DNA of 64,000 nt from Centroberyx gerrardi. Taxonomy: Eukaryota > Chordata > Actinopteri > Beryciformes > Berycidae. Positions 34,800 to 47,629 of the stretch are shown here, piece after piece. The translations under genes were made by a program, and so were the position numbers. The stretch is taken from positions 15,587,307-15,651,306 of the forward strand of contig NC_136017.1 in the NCBI RefSeq assembly GCF_048128805.1, given 5' to 3'. The notes under the pieces were generated by a model, which saw nothing but the letters and a program-made list of their open reading frames with translations, was not told where the DNA came from and did not search any database. Position 1 is the stretch's first letter, and every line of letters begins with the position of its first letter.

Positions 34800-35075
34800 C
34801 CTCACATTTCAGCCTTGTCCTCTGCTCTCTCTTCCTCTGTCCTTTCATCCTTCCTTTTTGTTCCCTTCCTCCCCTTTGTTTTTCTTTTACATCCTCGCCT
34901 TCCTTCTTTCTTTGTTCCTTTCTTTGTTTCTTTGTTTGTTTGTTTGTTTGTTTCTTTCTTTCTTTCCTTCCTTCCTTCCTTTCTTCCTCACCTCCTTCTT
35001 TTCCCTCCTTCTTTTCTTCCTTCCCTCTCTTCCTCATTTACCTTTCCTCTCTCTCCCCTCTCCCTCCCTGCATGT
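34800..35075. repeat. Pyrimidine-rich low-complexity tract (TTCC/TTTG)n
   Basis: Nearly pure C/T on the plus strand with TTTG and TTCC tetramers. The frames on both strands are low-complexity. Confidence 0.85.
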
Positions 35076-35310
35076 TCCGGTAATACCATTTGCTGTGTGA
35101 TGATAGCAGTATGACATAAACACACACACACACACGCACGCAGTCATGGCTGTTTGCTCACTGGGTCGAAGCGGGTCTGTGCACACATGGATGATATTTT
35201 CAACCTTGATGACAGCAATCCCATGCTGCAGCCTTGAGCTCCTCACAACAACACAAGTCGTGAACAGTGTGTGAAAAGATGTGCCAGGCCTCAATCATCC
35301 TGCAGCAATG

Positions 35311-35311
<1 letters not shown>

Positions 35312-35348
<37 letters not shown>

Positions 35349-35376
35349 TCTGTGTGTGTGTGTATGTGTGTGTGTG
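35312..35376. repeat. (TG)n microsatellite
   Basis: TG run interrupted by TC and TA. Confidence 0.9.
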
Positions 35377-35729
35377 TTGTGATCCAAATGTCACAATGCA
35401 CAAGAATAGACAAGCAGGAGACGCGGCTGTCTGTGAGGACCGTTTTCCTGGACTCATTTATTGATGCTGCATTGCAGCTGAAAGTGACGGTTTGCTCCGG
35501 GAAGTTCAGCGTTTGTCTATAATTGGTCATTTGTGGCACTGCAGAGTTTCTCCCATTCAAACCCCAACGTGCGCCTGACAACATTTGAAAAGCGGCACCT
35601 TGCACAGACATTCACACAGCTGTATTTTCCAGTTTGTACCCTTGTGAAAAGGACAATTTTAGGTTCGAGGTTCTGCATTTTTAAACAACACATAATTGTG
35701 ATACCTTGGTATGATCAATGTAAACAAAT

Positions 35730-36180
35730 CAGACTATGGTGGAGATGATTGGTAGCTTCTATCTCACACTAGTGGTATTGTAAGTGCTTGTGTTTCTAAA
35801 AATTAGGACCACATTGCTTCCTGTCCCTCCTCCCACTCCCTGGTGTCTTTGTCTTTACTGAAGAGGATAAACATGTTGGAAGTGATTTTTCCATCAATCT
35901 TTCTCTCCTTCCACCATCGCTGTAACCAGAAGTTCTGAAAGCTTTAGCTCTGTTTGCTCTGGAAGAACAGCGGCCTCTTCCTGTTTTGTGCCATAAAGCA
36001 ATCCATCAGATTTCCCGTCAAATCTGATCCGGTGGCACACAATGTAAAATACAGTGTAGAGGCTGGTAGAGGCTGCCAATCTTCTTAGTGATGGTCTCAT
36101 TTGTTTGCTGTAATTACACTAATATCTCAAAATTAATGATTTATTGATTTTAAAATGCTACATATAGCACCTTTAAAGGT
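35730..36180 (-). repeat. Dispersed repeat, inverted partner of 49560-50090
   Basis: The minus strand carries GTGTGCCACCGGATCAG and a frame LLYGTKQEEAAVLPEQTELK. The same frame, with few changes, occurs on the plus strand at 49640-49860. Confidence 0.7.
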
Positions 36181-36199
36181 CAGAGTTAGAGTAAAACCT

Positions 36200-37250
36200 G
36201 ACTTTAACCTTTGTCTTATCAGTGTTGGGGAAGCTACTTTGAAGGTCTAGTTTTACAAGCTACCAGTTACTTCAATTGGAAGAAGATGAACTACAAAGCC
36301 TCTCTCAAGAGAAACATAGTGTTGTAACTAAAGTTACTTAGAAAACATAGTTCAAACGACTTTGTAAAAAATAATATATCTACATCTGCACTGTCATATA
36401 ACAAAAGATCAAATGACTGCAAAAATACAATTAATTAGGATGTTAACAGAAATGTAACCAAACAACCCTTGATCACAGGAAGTGCAAGTAAGGTACTGAG
36501 AAGTGTTCACCTTTTTGATATTCTTTATTTTAAGATATTTGACTGTTATTCTTCATCTTTTACTTATAGTTTTTCCACTTTTATTTCAGTGAATAGTGAG
36601 ATCGGGTGGTCAAACTGTAAACACGTCTAAAAAATTAACTCTTTTTAACGGGTTTGAACTTTTTTACCTTTTAAGTAAATACACTTCCATCTGCTTTCAA
36701 CCATTTTCTCCCGGAAAATGTTCTTTTTTCTAGCTCTTGTTGAGAGAGAACGATGAGTTTTCCAGTTCAGTTCCTGGCCTACACCTTCAATTCTGTCCGC
36801 TCAGAAAGGGGATTTATACATTTCAAACATCAAAGGCACTTTGGATATAAAAGCCTTCGCTCAATCAATCCGTGAATACTGCTGTTTGAAAAAGTGAATT
36901 GCTGTTTGGGTTAACTTCTTAAATTGACTGCATCAAAGGTAAATGAAGCACAAACCAGTCTGGAGAATGGATGGTGTGTTTTAAAAGCATTTGAAGACTG
37001 ACAAGAAAGCAAAGCACTATGGGAAGCAATCATTTGTGCCAAAGAAAACTGATAGGAACAAGTGTTTATTGCTGTATCTTTCAAATGTCTTCTATTCCAG
37101 TATGGGTCTGCTTTATTGGCAAAGTAATGAAGTCAGTTCATTGCTTGTTGTTGTGGTTTGGTTTGTTTCACCGGTTTGAAATGTCACTTAAATGTTATTA
37201 GTCCAGAGAGCTCCTATCTCAATAGGCTAATTATAGCTTACTGCCCATTG
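36200..37250. other. Gene-free stretch
   Basis: AT-rich, no credible gene, RNA or repeat recognised. Confidence 0.4.
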
Positions 37251-37349
37251 ATTAGGCTATGTGTGTGTGTGTGTGTGTGTGTTTGTGAGATCTCACGCGG
37301 ACAGTAAACCACCACAAGCTGATGCGGATTCAGCACTAGGGACAGCGCC

Positions 37350-37385
<36 letters not shown>

Positions 37386-38214
37386 TGGAAACCACTGCAG
37401 CATCCCCAGCTCAGTTTAAACGCGCCATGAACGCGAGACAGCCTAGCCCCGATTCCTTTCTCTCCTGTATGAACCTCACTCCAAACTCCGTTCAAAAATC
37501 GGACCGTTATACTACCTTGCTCATTATCAAAGATGACTTAAGACCATAAACGATTTGCTACGATCTACTCGTCAATTCGGCATGGATCCAACACACCAAG
37601 CAACACTTATTACAACAAAATGTTAACTTTAAAAAATCGTTCGACTGTTATTCTCACATTCGTATTCAACCACAATAGGCTACTCTGCACGGCGGTGCCG
37701 ATAGTGTGAACCAAAATCTAAAAGATTGGATTTTATTCAAATTAAGTGCTGTTTCATGGATTATCTATATGCCGAATTCACCAAAAGACCACAATGATTT
37801 GTGAATGGTGTTAATTTAAGTTCTAACAGGTGTGCACGTTTGCAGATTTTGCAGGCAAGGCAGCGTTAAACGGACAGATTTTTGAACGGAGTTTGGGGTG
37901 ACGTTCTCTCCCATACAAAGAAAGAAGCGCTCGTGTGGGGGGGTTGAGACAACCGTGAGAGAGCGAGGTATCTCGTCTCGTAGTGACGCCATTTCGCCGC
38001 CGCCCCCTCCCCAAATAATCCCAGTTACGGTTCATATACAGTCAGTCCGGTTACTGACGGTGTGGGAGCCACATGTCTACGTAACGGCAAGCGTTCTCGC
38101 AGTACAGAGCTGCGTCAAGCCAGACAGAGTTAGCTCGTGTAAGACTGGAAGTAAAGTTTTTCCTTCAAAAGAAAAGCGTAAAATTTGCTACTCCTTTTGC
38201 ACATGCCTATATGC

Positions 38215-38325
38215 AGGGATGTAGCCTAGTGGAGGGTAAACCCACGTAAACTAAGTTTACTCACCTTTATATTTGGGGAATAGAGTTAACCCACCTTTCC
38301 TAGGCTGACATAAATCTTTATTAGG
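38215..38325 (+). mobile_element. Fragment of the element seen whole at 42632-44069
   Basis: TGGAGGGTAAACCCACG followed by CTAGGCTGACATA matches the terminal repeat of the larger element in order and spacing, with divergence in between. Confidence 0.55.
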
Positions 38326-38877
38326 CTATAATTCCTATGAAATGTGTAGGCTGGTAGCCTACATCATAATAAGTAGTATCGAGCTGATGTAAGTTGTATG
38401 AGGATAAGGTCTTTTAAGGGAAAAAGCATAAATAAATATTCTGAAAATATAATAAACTTTTGTTTATGTTGGTGTTTTTGCCATAGTGTAGTTCTCCTTT
38501 CTATTTACCACTGCTTCACTGCGTGTGTAGGACAGTAGCCTACATACTGATTCCTCTTTTAATAATTCTTTATTGTCACTTCTGTGCTTTGTATTACTCC
38601 AAAAACATTTAGAAGCATGTTCTTTTTTTGTCAGTCAAGTTTTAATACAATATCATCACTAGTCACAGAAATATAGCTACACTGTTGTTGGTATTGCTAT
38701 GAACCTAATAATAATAATAAAAAAATAATAATAAAAAAAAAAAAAATAATAATAAATCAAAACAAAAACAAAATGAAAAAAGACAACATCCTCATAATCT
38801 TATTAAACTCAGTTACAATCAATGATTAAGTAGAAAAGCATGTTAGTTGATTGGGGCTTTTATTTTGAAGGGAATAG

Positions 38878-38885
38878 CCGGAAGT
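38878..38885 (+). promoter_or_regulatory. ETS site of the plus-strand gene at 39 kb
   Basis: CCGGAAGT, a consensus ETS/GABP site, at the edge of the GC-rich region that leads to the coding exon. Such sites usually lie at start sites of TATA-less promoters. Confidence 0.45.
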
Positions 38886-38899
38886 CGTGTTACGTATAT

Positions 38900-39278
38900 T
38901 TTTTTTCTGCCTTGACGCTGCTTCGGTATAGATAGTGCACCTCCTCGCGCCCCACCGGCTGTCGGTCGTCTCTCTCTAGTGCAGGTGAAGAAGAAGCTGA
39001 AGCACCAGAGGAGCGCGAGGCGACCACGAGCCGGACCCGGTCTTCTTCTTCTAGTTTCTGGGGGAAGAGAAGAAGAAGAAAAAGAAGAAGGAGCAGAAGC
39101 AGAGCCACAGAGTCCAGCAGCTCCTTTTCATCAGCAAGGTGAGGAAGAGGAAGAGGAGGAGGAAAGAGGGGAGAGGAAGAGGAGACAGACAGCAGCAGCA
39201 GCATCTTGGTGCATTGGATCTTATGGATTATTGAGAAACACGGATCAAATATTCATAAGGACTTTTTTTTAAGAGAAA

Positions 39279-39371
<93 letters not shown>

Positions 39372-39670
39372 TGAGTGCAGAGATTCCCTGCAGTGATTCA
39401 CCTGGCCGGTCCGGCGCTGCGCTCTGAATGACTAGAACGCGGCTGGAATAGGATTCTGCATCTAGTGTGTGTGCAGTGTGTGCGTGCGCGCGCGTGTGTG
39501 TATGTGTGTGTGTTTGGAAGGGAGCCCCCCCGCTGCAGTGCTCGCCTGCTGTACGGTTCCAGGGATGCCACCGGCTTGCTGACGGACACCCGGCATCCGC
39601 ACCCCCCACCTGCCCCCCCTCCTCCCGGACGGACGGACGGACGCACCGACCCCCTGCGATCCCCACTAAT
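38900..39670 (+). promoter_or_regulatory. Leader region of the plus-strand gene
   Basis: GC-rich and purine-rich region with a possible donor AGCAAG/GTGAGG at 39138 and an uninterrupted (GA)n run at 39282-39367. It is either 5' UTR or a split leader. The frames that cross the GA and GT runs are low-complexity. Confidence 0.4.
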
Positions 39671-40376
39671 ATGCAATGGTTTTTTGTGCAGAAGCCGCCA
39701 GCTGCCGCGTACCGCCGACTTCACGCTAGCGCCGCCGCATGCCTGTCCGCCGCTGTCGCCGCTCCGCTCCCCGCGCCGCGCGGCAGACGACGCCATCTGA
39801 AGAGGAGCGCCCGGGGGCTTTTGACGCCGCGGCGGCCGGGCGGCAGCAGCAGCAGCAGCACCAGCTGCACCAGCAGCGACCGCTCCTCCGCCGCTGAGGA
39901 TCACCGGCCGCAGGGGCAGCCGGAGGCGGAGACCGCGGGGAAAAGCGCCGCAGCGGTTGCTCTTTTCTTGCCGCACGACGACGACTGCGCGGAATACGTG
40001 CGGCTGCTGGTCTCCGAGCTTGCGGAGGAACCGGGCGAGAAACCGGGCGACGAGCCGGGGATCCTGCTCTTATTCTTGTCTATGGTGCAGATCGTGGGGC
40101 CGAAGCACCGCCGAACTGAGCCCAACAGCTGGCCGGCTCTGCTGGCATGCAAACAGGGGGCCGGCTCAGCCCCCATGCGGTGGGTGAATTTTAGGCTGCC
40201 GCATCCGGAGCGCCTCTCGTCCCCCACCTCCTCTTCCTCCACCACCACCTCCTCCTCCTCCTCCCCCGTCTCGGCCAAATCCATGCGGTTTATTTGGAAC
40301 AACATTTTCAGCAAAGGATCGCATATGCTGCAGTGTCTTTGTGGCAGGAGCCTCAAGAAAAACAAGAACCCAACTG
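39671..40376 (+). CDS. First coding exon of an unidentified gene
   Basis: From ATG at 39671 (AATATGC, weak context) to the donor CCAACTG/GTGAGT at 40376, phase 1, giving 235 residues. It starts MQWFFVQKPPAAAYRRLHAS. The first third is Ala/Arg-rich, then a Ser run (SSSSSTSCTSSDRSS). A more protein-like block follows (VALFLPHDDDCAEYVRLLVS, LLLFLSMVQIVGPKHRRTEP, SWPALLACKQGAG), then a second Ser/Thr run and a basic end (FIWNNIFSKGSHMLQCLCGR). It lies in a GC- and CpG-rich island. I do not recognise the family and could not identify the next exon, which may lie beyond the window. A start upstream at 39467 would run through a GT microsatellite and is unlikely. Confidence 0.55.
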
Positions 40377-40401
40377 GTGAGTTCTGTTGTGGTGGGATTG
40401 A

Positions 40402-40403
<2 letters not shown>

Positions 40404-40437
<34 letters not shown>
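40404..40437. repeat. (GA)n microsatellite just inside the intron
   Basis: GA run starting about 25 bases after the donor at 40376. Confidence 0.9.
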
Positions 40438-40440
<3 letters not shown>

Positions 40441-40566
40441 TCATGCCTGTGCGTGCGTGTGCGTGTCGGTGTGTGTGTGTTCCCCCCGAGACTGCACTGT
40501 TCGACTGCTTGCTGGTGTTGCTCTGCAATCGCAGTTGTGCAGCAAGTGAGCGCACTGGAAGGAGGC

Positions 40567-40592
40567 GGGGGGGGGGGGGGGGGGGGGGGGGG
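40567..40592 (+). repeat. Run of 26 guanines
   Basis: Uninterrupted G tract; it could form G-quadruplexes, and its length is also prone to sequencing error. Confidence 0.85.
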
Positions 40593-40699
40593 TGCTAACT
40601 TATTAGCACAGATACTGACTACAGTGCCAGTGCTTGTGCGTGTGTGTGAGAGCAAGCGTGCCTGCGTGCGTGGCAGAGATGCTGCAGAAAATCAAGAAT

Positions 40700-42630
40700 A
40701 ATGCAGCATGCAGAAACACCACATGGCTGTATTTAAGAGTTGGACAATGAATTTACAGTAAGATCTTTAAAAAACGGGAATACCCACTCGACTTCAGAAT
40801 CCCTGTATTATTCCCATGGCTTCAAACAGTCCAGTCTGTATTTGTGAACATAAACAACTCCCTTCCTCAGCTAGAAAGCAGAGATCTAAGACTGTGAGAA
40901 GTGTGATGCCAGAGCTGCTTGTGGGACTCATAAAATGTTTATCTGAGCTTCTAGCTTTGTATCATAATCCTAGGTACAGGTAGGCAACTTCTCCATCTTG
41001 TCCAATTGGATCTGTGTGCAGATGTGCATCAATATGACTTTAGAGATCAGGGTCAGGACATCCTTCTCTCACGTTTCCCTGGCTATGGGAGACAGTTGTG
41101 AGAGTTCATTAACAGGCAGAAGAATAGAGGAATGACATATTTAAAGGTGAAGTTCAGTTTAATTTTCCATCAGGTCTTTTACTTCTCTTATGCTTGCTCT
41201 CCAGAAAGTATAGATCAATTTTGAGGTCGTGTGAAATGAGCAACATTTAGTTACATTTCCCAACATGAAACTCTTATGAAACTCTTGTTCCTTGTAGCTT
41301 ACTTTGATATCCATCATGTTTTTTCCCCATTCACCATTCATCTCTTTTTCTATTCTCTGTTCTGCCTGGAGGCCGGACAGAGATTGACACTGACATTGCA
41401 TCATATAGTTGACATTGCATTGACATTGTTGACATTGCATATTGACATTGCATCAGAGAGTTGACACTGCATTGACATGGTTGACATTGCATATTGACAT
41501 TGCATCAGGAAGTTGCTTCTGTATCCTCATCATGGTGTTTCGGGGTCAACAGGCCCCATGTTGCATGGGCAACTCTCTGAGGCCAATCAGATTGTCTGTA
41601 TTATCTTATCATTAACTGCTGCTCAGTTTTGGCCATTGCCTTTGTTAAGTATTATAACTTTTATTTTGGCGTTTTATTGCAGTGTTATCCTGCATAGGCC
41701 ATTGGATATTTCTTCTTGCCATGCTAGCCCATTTTATCACGGTACTAACCTATGTAGTAGGGAAGTATGACTATCTAGTTGTAGTTTTGGACCATGCGGA
41801 CTGTGAAATGCCTGTCTCTCCACTTGTCTTACTGTCTTTCTTCATTTCTGGCAAAGTGGCTTTAAACTGGCACAGCCGTTAGCAGTGGTAGTGAAACTTT
41901 AGGAGTCACACTCCCAATTTCCACCAAGTCGCTGCTCTCAAAGTTCAACTGATTTGAACTTTGACCCAGTTTGCAGTTGACTTTTCAAAGCGCTTCCAAT
42001 CAGATTACAGCTTTATGTCTATGCACAAAGATGGAGGATGGAGGAACAAACTCATCTTGTGTGTGTTTGAATTCCCAGAACTGTATGATACAACAGTAAA
42101 GAGTTTGCAAATCAGGCAGGCCCAGGAAGCGAAAACTCACTGAAAAAAGTGAAAAAAGAAATAAAAACGAAGTGGATATTTTGACGGTGCTATGGGGTCA
42201 AAGACATTAATGCTGTGTCTTCTCTTTACAAGACAACAGACAGTTTTTTTTTCAGTTGGATTGAGTGAATACGAAGCACTGTCCCTCCGGATTTGAGCTG
42301 ATGTGTTAAAAAGACAAAGGCACGCACATTTTCAGCACCACGGACAGCAACCGGCATTTACAACCTCTGTCTCTCTCCACGTCTCACTCTTTCTCTCTCA
42401 CCTTGTCTTTCAGTAGATTACAGCTGCGTCAAGGCTTGCTGACACCGCTAGATTGACAAGGTGGGCAGTGAGTGAGTGAGAGTAAACCTTGACAACCTCT
42501 GAAGCAAACAGCACATCAACTATTGACTTACTGATTCTGATAGTGTCCTCATTCACTCAGTTCAAAAAAAGTAACTAATCAACTCAATATGAATGCTGCA
42601 GCATGCTGATTTTGAAGTTAGGGTGAGGAA
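40700..42630. other. Gene-free stretch
   Basis: No credible gene. A tandem of TTGACATTGCAT-type units occupies about 41385-41512 (two longer blocks of about 60 bp). Confidence 0.5.
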
Positions 42631-42631
42631 A

Positions 42632-44069
42632 TGACTGGATGTGGTTGAGGGTATGCACACATAATGGAGGGTAAACACACCCAAACTCAGAGTTTACCAT
42701 CCTTTTTTAGGCTGACATACGATACGATATGATACGATGCAATATGACACGATACGATACGATACAATATGACACGATACGATACAATATGACACAATAC
42801 AATACAATATGACACAATACGATACAATATGACATGATACAATACAATATGACACAATACGATACAATATGACACGATACAATACAATACAAAATGATAC
42901 GATACAATACAATACAAAATGATACGATACGATACAATATGACATGATACAATACAATTTGACACAATACAATACAATATGACATGATATGATACAATAT
43001 GACACAATACGATACAATACAATATGACACGATACAATACGATACAATATGACAAGATACGATACAATATGACACGATACAATGCAATACAATATAACAC
43101 AATACGATACGATACAATATAACACAATACGATACAATATGACACGATACGATACAATATGACACAATACGATACACTATAATATGACATGAACGATACA
43201 ATACAATATGACACAGTACGATACAATATGACATGACATGATACGATACAATATGACACGAACGATACGATACAATATGACATGACACAATACGATACAA
43301 TATGACATGACATGATACGATACAATATGACATGAACGATACGATACGATATGACAATACGATACAATATGACATGACATGATACGATACAATATGACAT
43401 GAACGATACGATACGATATGACAATACGATACAATATGACATGACATGATACGATACAATATGACACGAACGATACGATACGATATGACACAATACGATA
43501 GGATACAATATGACATGATAAGATATGATACAATATGACACAGTACGATACGATACAATATGACACGATACGATACATTATGACACGACACGATACAATA
43601 TGACATGACAAAATACGATACAATATGACATGATAAGATATGATACAATATGACACAGTACGATACGATACAATATGACACGATAAGATACAATATGACA
43701 CGATACGATACAATATGACACGATAAGATACAATATGACACGATACAATACAATATGATACGATACGATACATTATGACACGACACGATACAATATGACA
43801 TGACAAAATACGATACAATATGACACTATAAGATATGATACAATATGACATGACAAAATACGATACAATATGACACTAAGATATGATACAATATGACATA
43901 CGATACGATGCGATACAATATGACACGATACGATACAACATGACACGATACGATGCGCTAGAACTTTCATATCGTTTTGTATGTCAGCGTAAAAAACAGG
44001 ATGGTAAACTCTGAGTTTTGGTGGGTTTACCCTCCATTATGTGTGTATACCCTCAACTACATCCAGTCA
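42632..44069. mobile_element. Transposon-like element with about 90-bp inverted ends and a pentamer core
   Basis: The left end 42632-42720 (TGACTGGATGTGGTTGAGGG ... AGGCTGACATAC) and the right end 43979-44069 are near-perfect reverse complements. Between them is about 1.25 kb of GATAC/AATAC/GACAC pentamers. There is no transposase frame, so it would be non-autonomous. A fragment of the same element is at 38215-38325. I see no obvious target duplication. Confidence 0.8.
42721..43978. repeat. GATAC-type pentamer minisatellite
   Basis: Repeats such as GATACGATACAATATGACAC, with higher-order blocks (ACATGACATGATACGATAC, CACGAACGATACGATAC). Frames of up to 364 codons on the minus strand (SYCIVSYRIILY-like) result from the 5-bp period and are not proteins. 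Confidence 0.95.
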
Positions 44070-44654
44070 ACTTCACATACATCTTTATGAGATGAATTCT
44101 TGGTATGCAGCATAGTGAGCAGTGTCAAACTGGTGGAAGTTCTAGGAAATGTACAATCTTCGAGGTCGGCTCTATAAGGAAAAGCAATTGCTTTTCTGAA
44201 AAGCATTCACCTTTTTATTTACCTCCACATGCCTGTACAGACAGGAATACGCAACACACACACCTCTTCCTCTTGACATTTAGAGTAAGTATAAACATTA
44301 CTGAATTATACAGGACAAGTGGGGTTGCAGCATGCCCGCCTCGCTGCAGCAGTACGCTCATCACCTCAACCACCACTGTAGAACTCCTCCAAACAGCTAT
44401 TTGGTCTGTATCTGTGTGATCGATCAAATCAGTGAAGAGCTCTCCTCCGCAATCAGCCCAGTACTTGGAGGAGACTGTAGTTTGTGGAAGATAAATAAGA
44501 GATAATGAGGGAGGCGTCGATACTTTGACAGAGCTCGTTAGCTTAAACACCGTCTCTAAGGGATAAGATAGACGTTCGTTGCTTGTCACGGAAAGGATAT
44601 ACATGGTAAAGGTGCGTTTTAGTTTAACAATTTATTTAATGTTGTTAATACGAT

Positions 44655-44850
44655 TGATATAACACAATAGTGATTCAACCTATATCCAGTTCATGAAAGC
44701 TTTTATGATGCGTTTTACATTTCCAGTTTGTTTGGAATAAACAGAAGAAGAAGAACTGGGTAGTTAGCATGATCAGTGATAGCCACCATGGCTGAACAGA
44801 CAAAGAAAAGAGAAACTCAAACTGCATCAACAGAAAATCCAAGCTCCGCC
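44655..44850 (+). repeat. Dispersed repeat with strong Kozak ATG, copy 2
   Basis: Lacks the GGTGTCTGGTAGC block of copies 1 and 3 but keeps GAACTGGGTAGTTAGCA and GCCACCATGGCTGAACAGAC, then continues into TTGATTGACAGGTGAT. Confidence 0.7.
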
Positions 44851-45108
44851 CACACTGTTTGATTGACAGGTGATCTGTGGGAAGTGCACCTAAGACAAAG
44901 TTCCTTTTTAGTGCAATGTATCCCCCCTTCATACACATTTAAGAATAACACAATGTCTTTGGGAGAAAGGAGTAAGCCCAGCCCAGCAGTACATGGCCCT
45001 GTAGCAGAAACCAACAGTGAGGCTAATGTCTTTCTACCAACACCTTTTACCTTTCACTTTTGAGTTTAATTATAAATTGTGTACCCTGCCATGGCATTTC
45101 ATTGCAAT

Positions 45109-45111
<3 letters not shown>

Positions 45112-45160
<49 letters not shown>
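45112..45160. repeat. (TG)n microsatellite
   Basis: Uninterrupted TG run; a second one lies at 45317-45352. Confidence 0.95.
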
Positions 45161-45163
<3 letters not shown>

Positions 45164-45313
45164 ATGCATGATACACACAGCAGTCGGTGGTGAAATGTAG
45201 ACTTAGAGGGGGAGCAGGGAGAGTTCTGCTGACTCAGCACTTGTTGGTGTTTTTCCTCTGAATTGCACTATTAGTGGAAGTCCACTGGGAATGCAGAAAT
45301 ACAGCTCAGTTTG

Positions 45314-45353
<40 letters not shown>

Positions 45354-45546
45354 ACGTGTGGGTGACTCAATAAGAAGCAACTGCTTTCGCTTTCTTTTCT
45401 TTCTTTGTTTCTTTCTTTCTTCCAACCTTTTTCATTCTAAATGCATTCTAAACCTCCCTTTTAATTTTGTTTTGCCTTTTATATTTCTTACCATGCTTTC
45501 TTTGCATTTGCTGTCAATTTTATGTTTTATGTGTTTTACTCCTTTG

Positions 45547-45576
45547 TTATTATTATTTATTATTATTATTATTATT

Positions 45577-45614
<38 letters not shown>
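45547..45614. repeat. (TTA)n/(TAA)n palindromic microsatellite
   Basis: A TTA run passes directly into a TAA run, so the two halves are complementary and can fold as a hairpin. Confidence 0.85.
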
Positions 45615-45618
<4 letters not shown>

Positions 45619-46265
45619 AATTATAATTATTATTGTGTGAAATGAATCATATATTAAATTGGATTTTCCTTAAAATTATTATTAGTAGCATCATTTAAAG
45701 ATCATCCTAACCCCAGTCAGTTTAAGCTTCAACAAAAGCATGACATAATCAAAAAGTATTTTTTTTCTGAATATGAGAAAACACAGTAGTTAGTTTTTTC
45801 CCCCATCAAACCCATTAAATGTAACATTTGTTCAGTGATTTGGCTTGGTCCCAGTGCTACAACACATTTCCTATTAAAAAGTGGTGAAACAGCTTGAATG
45901 GACTTCCTGTGTTGTCAATGGGACTCCCTCTGTTCCCTGCAGATGAACCTGGGAGCATCAGCATCATTCATTGTTAAAAGGGGGGGGAAAAAGCACAATG
46001 TTACTCAATGTCTCCTTTCCCATGTGTCGTGACCCAGATAGAGGCTTTCGGCCTTTATAGCGCACGTTCGCACGCGCGCACACACACACACAAACCAATA
46101 TACTCTCCCCCCGCCTCGCACGCCTCCTCACCTCCTCTGGAGAGTCGCCATTAAGGCAACGTGCTGGATGTTTTATTTAAACCCTGGAGTATAGCGGTGG
46201 GGTGGTGCCATTTCAGATCTCTGTCTGCAAGTGAAAGGCCTGTTTTACACTCCGCTACCCACACA

Positions 46266-46300
<35 letters not shown>

Positions 46301-46619
46301 GAATCACACACAAATTCATACACAGTAATACAGAAACTTAAGAATTCATTCAGTGTGGCTTTTCCATAAAATTCTGGAGAGAAACAGAAACGTGATTGTT
46401 TTTTCCTTTTTTGTCGCAAAAATTGTCAAATAGATATTGAATATCGGCACAAAACATCATATATTGGCAGCTTCAATCCAAAAAATATCAGTATCGCCCT
46501 TCAAAAATCCATGTTGGTGAAACCTGTAAAGTGGATCACAAAATAGTCTACATCAGCACATTTTACACAACTTTCAAAATACTGCATAGAGGTTCTAACT
46601 GCATAAATTTGTATTCTCT

Positions 46620-46652
46620 CTCTCTCTCTCTCTCTCTCTCCCTCTCTCTCTC
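46620..46652. repeat. (TC)n microsatellite
   Basis: TC run with one CC interruption. Confidence 0.9.
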
Positions 46653-47087
46653 AGTTGCGTGCTGTTACGTTGTCCAAAGGTGATGAGTTGACAAAACAGT
46701 GACAGTCATAGTGATGTCTGTCCTCAACAGTGGAATGGAGGGTTCTGGTGCAGTACTCTAATACGCCCCAGTGTGTGTGTGTGTGTGTGTTTTGTTCAAA
46801 TTTCCATACAAAATAGAAGAGCTGGAAAACCTCTAAGTATTAGTTTTAAAGTAAGGGGTGAAGGAGCGGTGAGGGTGAAGGTGAAGATTAGGGGGTTAGA
46901 TAATGACTGCAAGACTATGCGTTTGTCTGTGGATGTGTGTGGTGTGTGTGTGTGTGTGAGTGTGTGTGTGTGTGCACTCTTTTATTAGCTCATCACCTCA
47001 TTGTCTAAACACTGAGTCTGCAGAAAGACAAAATGACTTTCCTGGTCTGTTCTGCTTTCATCTGAACTCGTACTCGTCATACGTCAT

Positions 47088-47092
<5 letters not shown>

Positions 47093-47141
<49 letters not shown>
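47093..47141. repeat. (CA)n microsatellite
   Basis: Uninterrupted CA run. Confidence 0.95.
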
Positions 47142-47146
<5 letters not shown>

Positions 47147-47629
47147 AGCTGTCTACTAATCACACACACATCCCACACACATAGGTCATCTTATATAATC
47201 AGACCAGAACAAACCCAAATAAAGTGAACTGAACAGGCTAAATTGATCAAGTATATCACCATGCCATATCCACACTGGCACATTTTGGTGTGGTATTCCA
47301 GTATGCTTTGTGCACACTGCACACTATTCTTTTTATTCCCTTAAATGACCATAGATCTAGCTGTAAGACCATGTGCAAAATAGACAATGAAATGCTGTTA
47401 ATGAGGTTTAGTAAGAATTTAGAGATATTCAATGGCAACACACACAAACACAATTCACAAGAAAGATGAATACAGAATGAGAGACACATCGAGTGAGGAG
47501 ACAAGGCCGCGAGGACAGAGGAGAGGACGCACTTTGGCCAAATGGAACGCACCTAAAGTTGCTCAGGCCTTTGATTACAGCCAGTATCTAGAGGAAAGAC
47601 TGAAAAGCTCTCAGAAAACAAGCTTAGAA

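Noticed and set aside
34720..35114. Lys/Glu-rich minus and Phe/Ser-rich plus frames
   Set aside because: Translation of a C/T-rich simple-sequence tract.
39398..39976. 192-codon minus-strand frame opposite the first exon at 39.7 kb
   Set aside because: Shadow of a GC-rich plus-strand exon; it runs through GA and GT microsatellites.
42687..43851. Minus-strand frames of 157-364 codons (MSYCIVSYRI-type)
   Set aside because: Low-complexity translation of a GATAC pentamer array.
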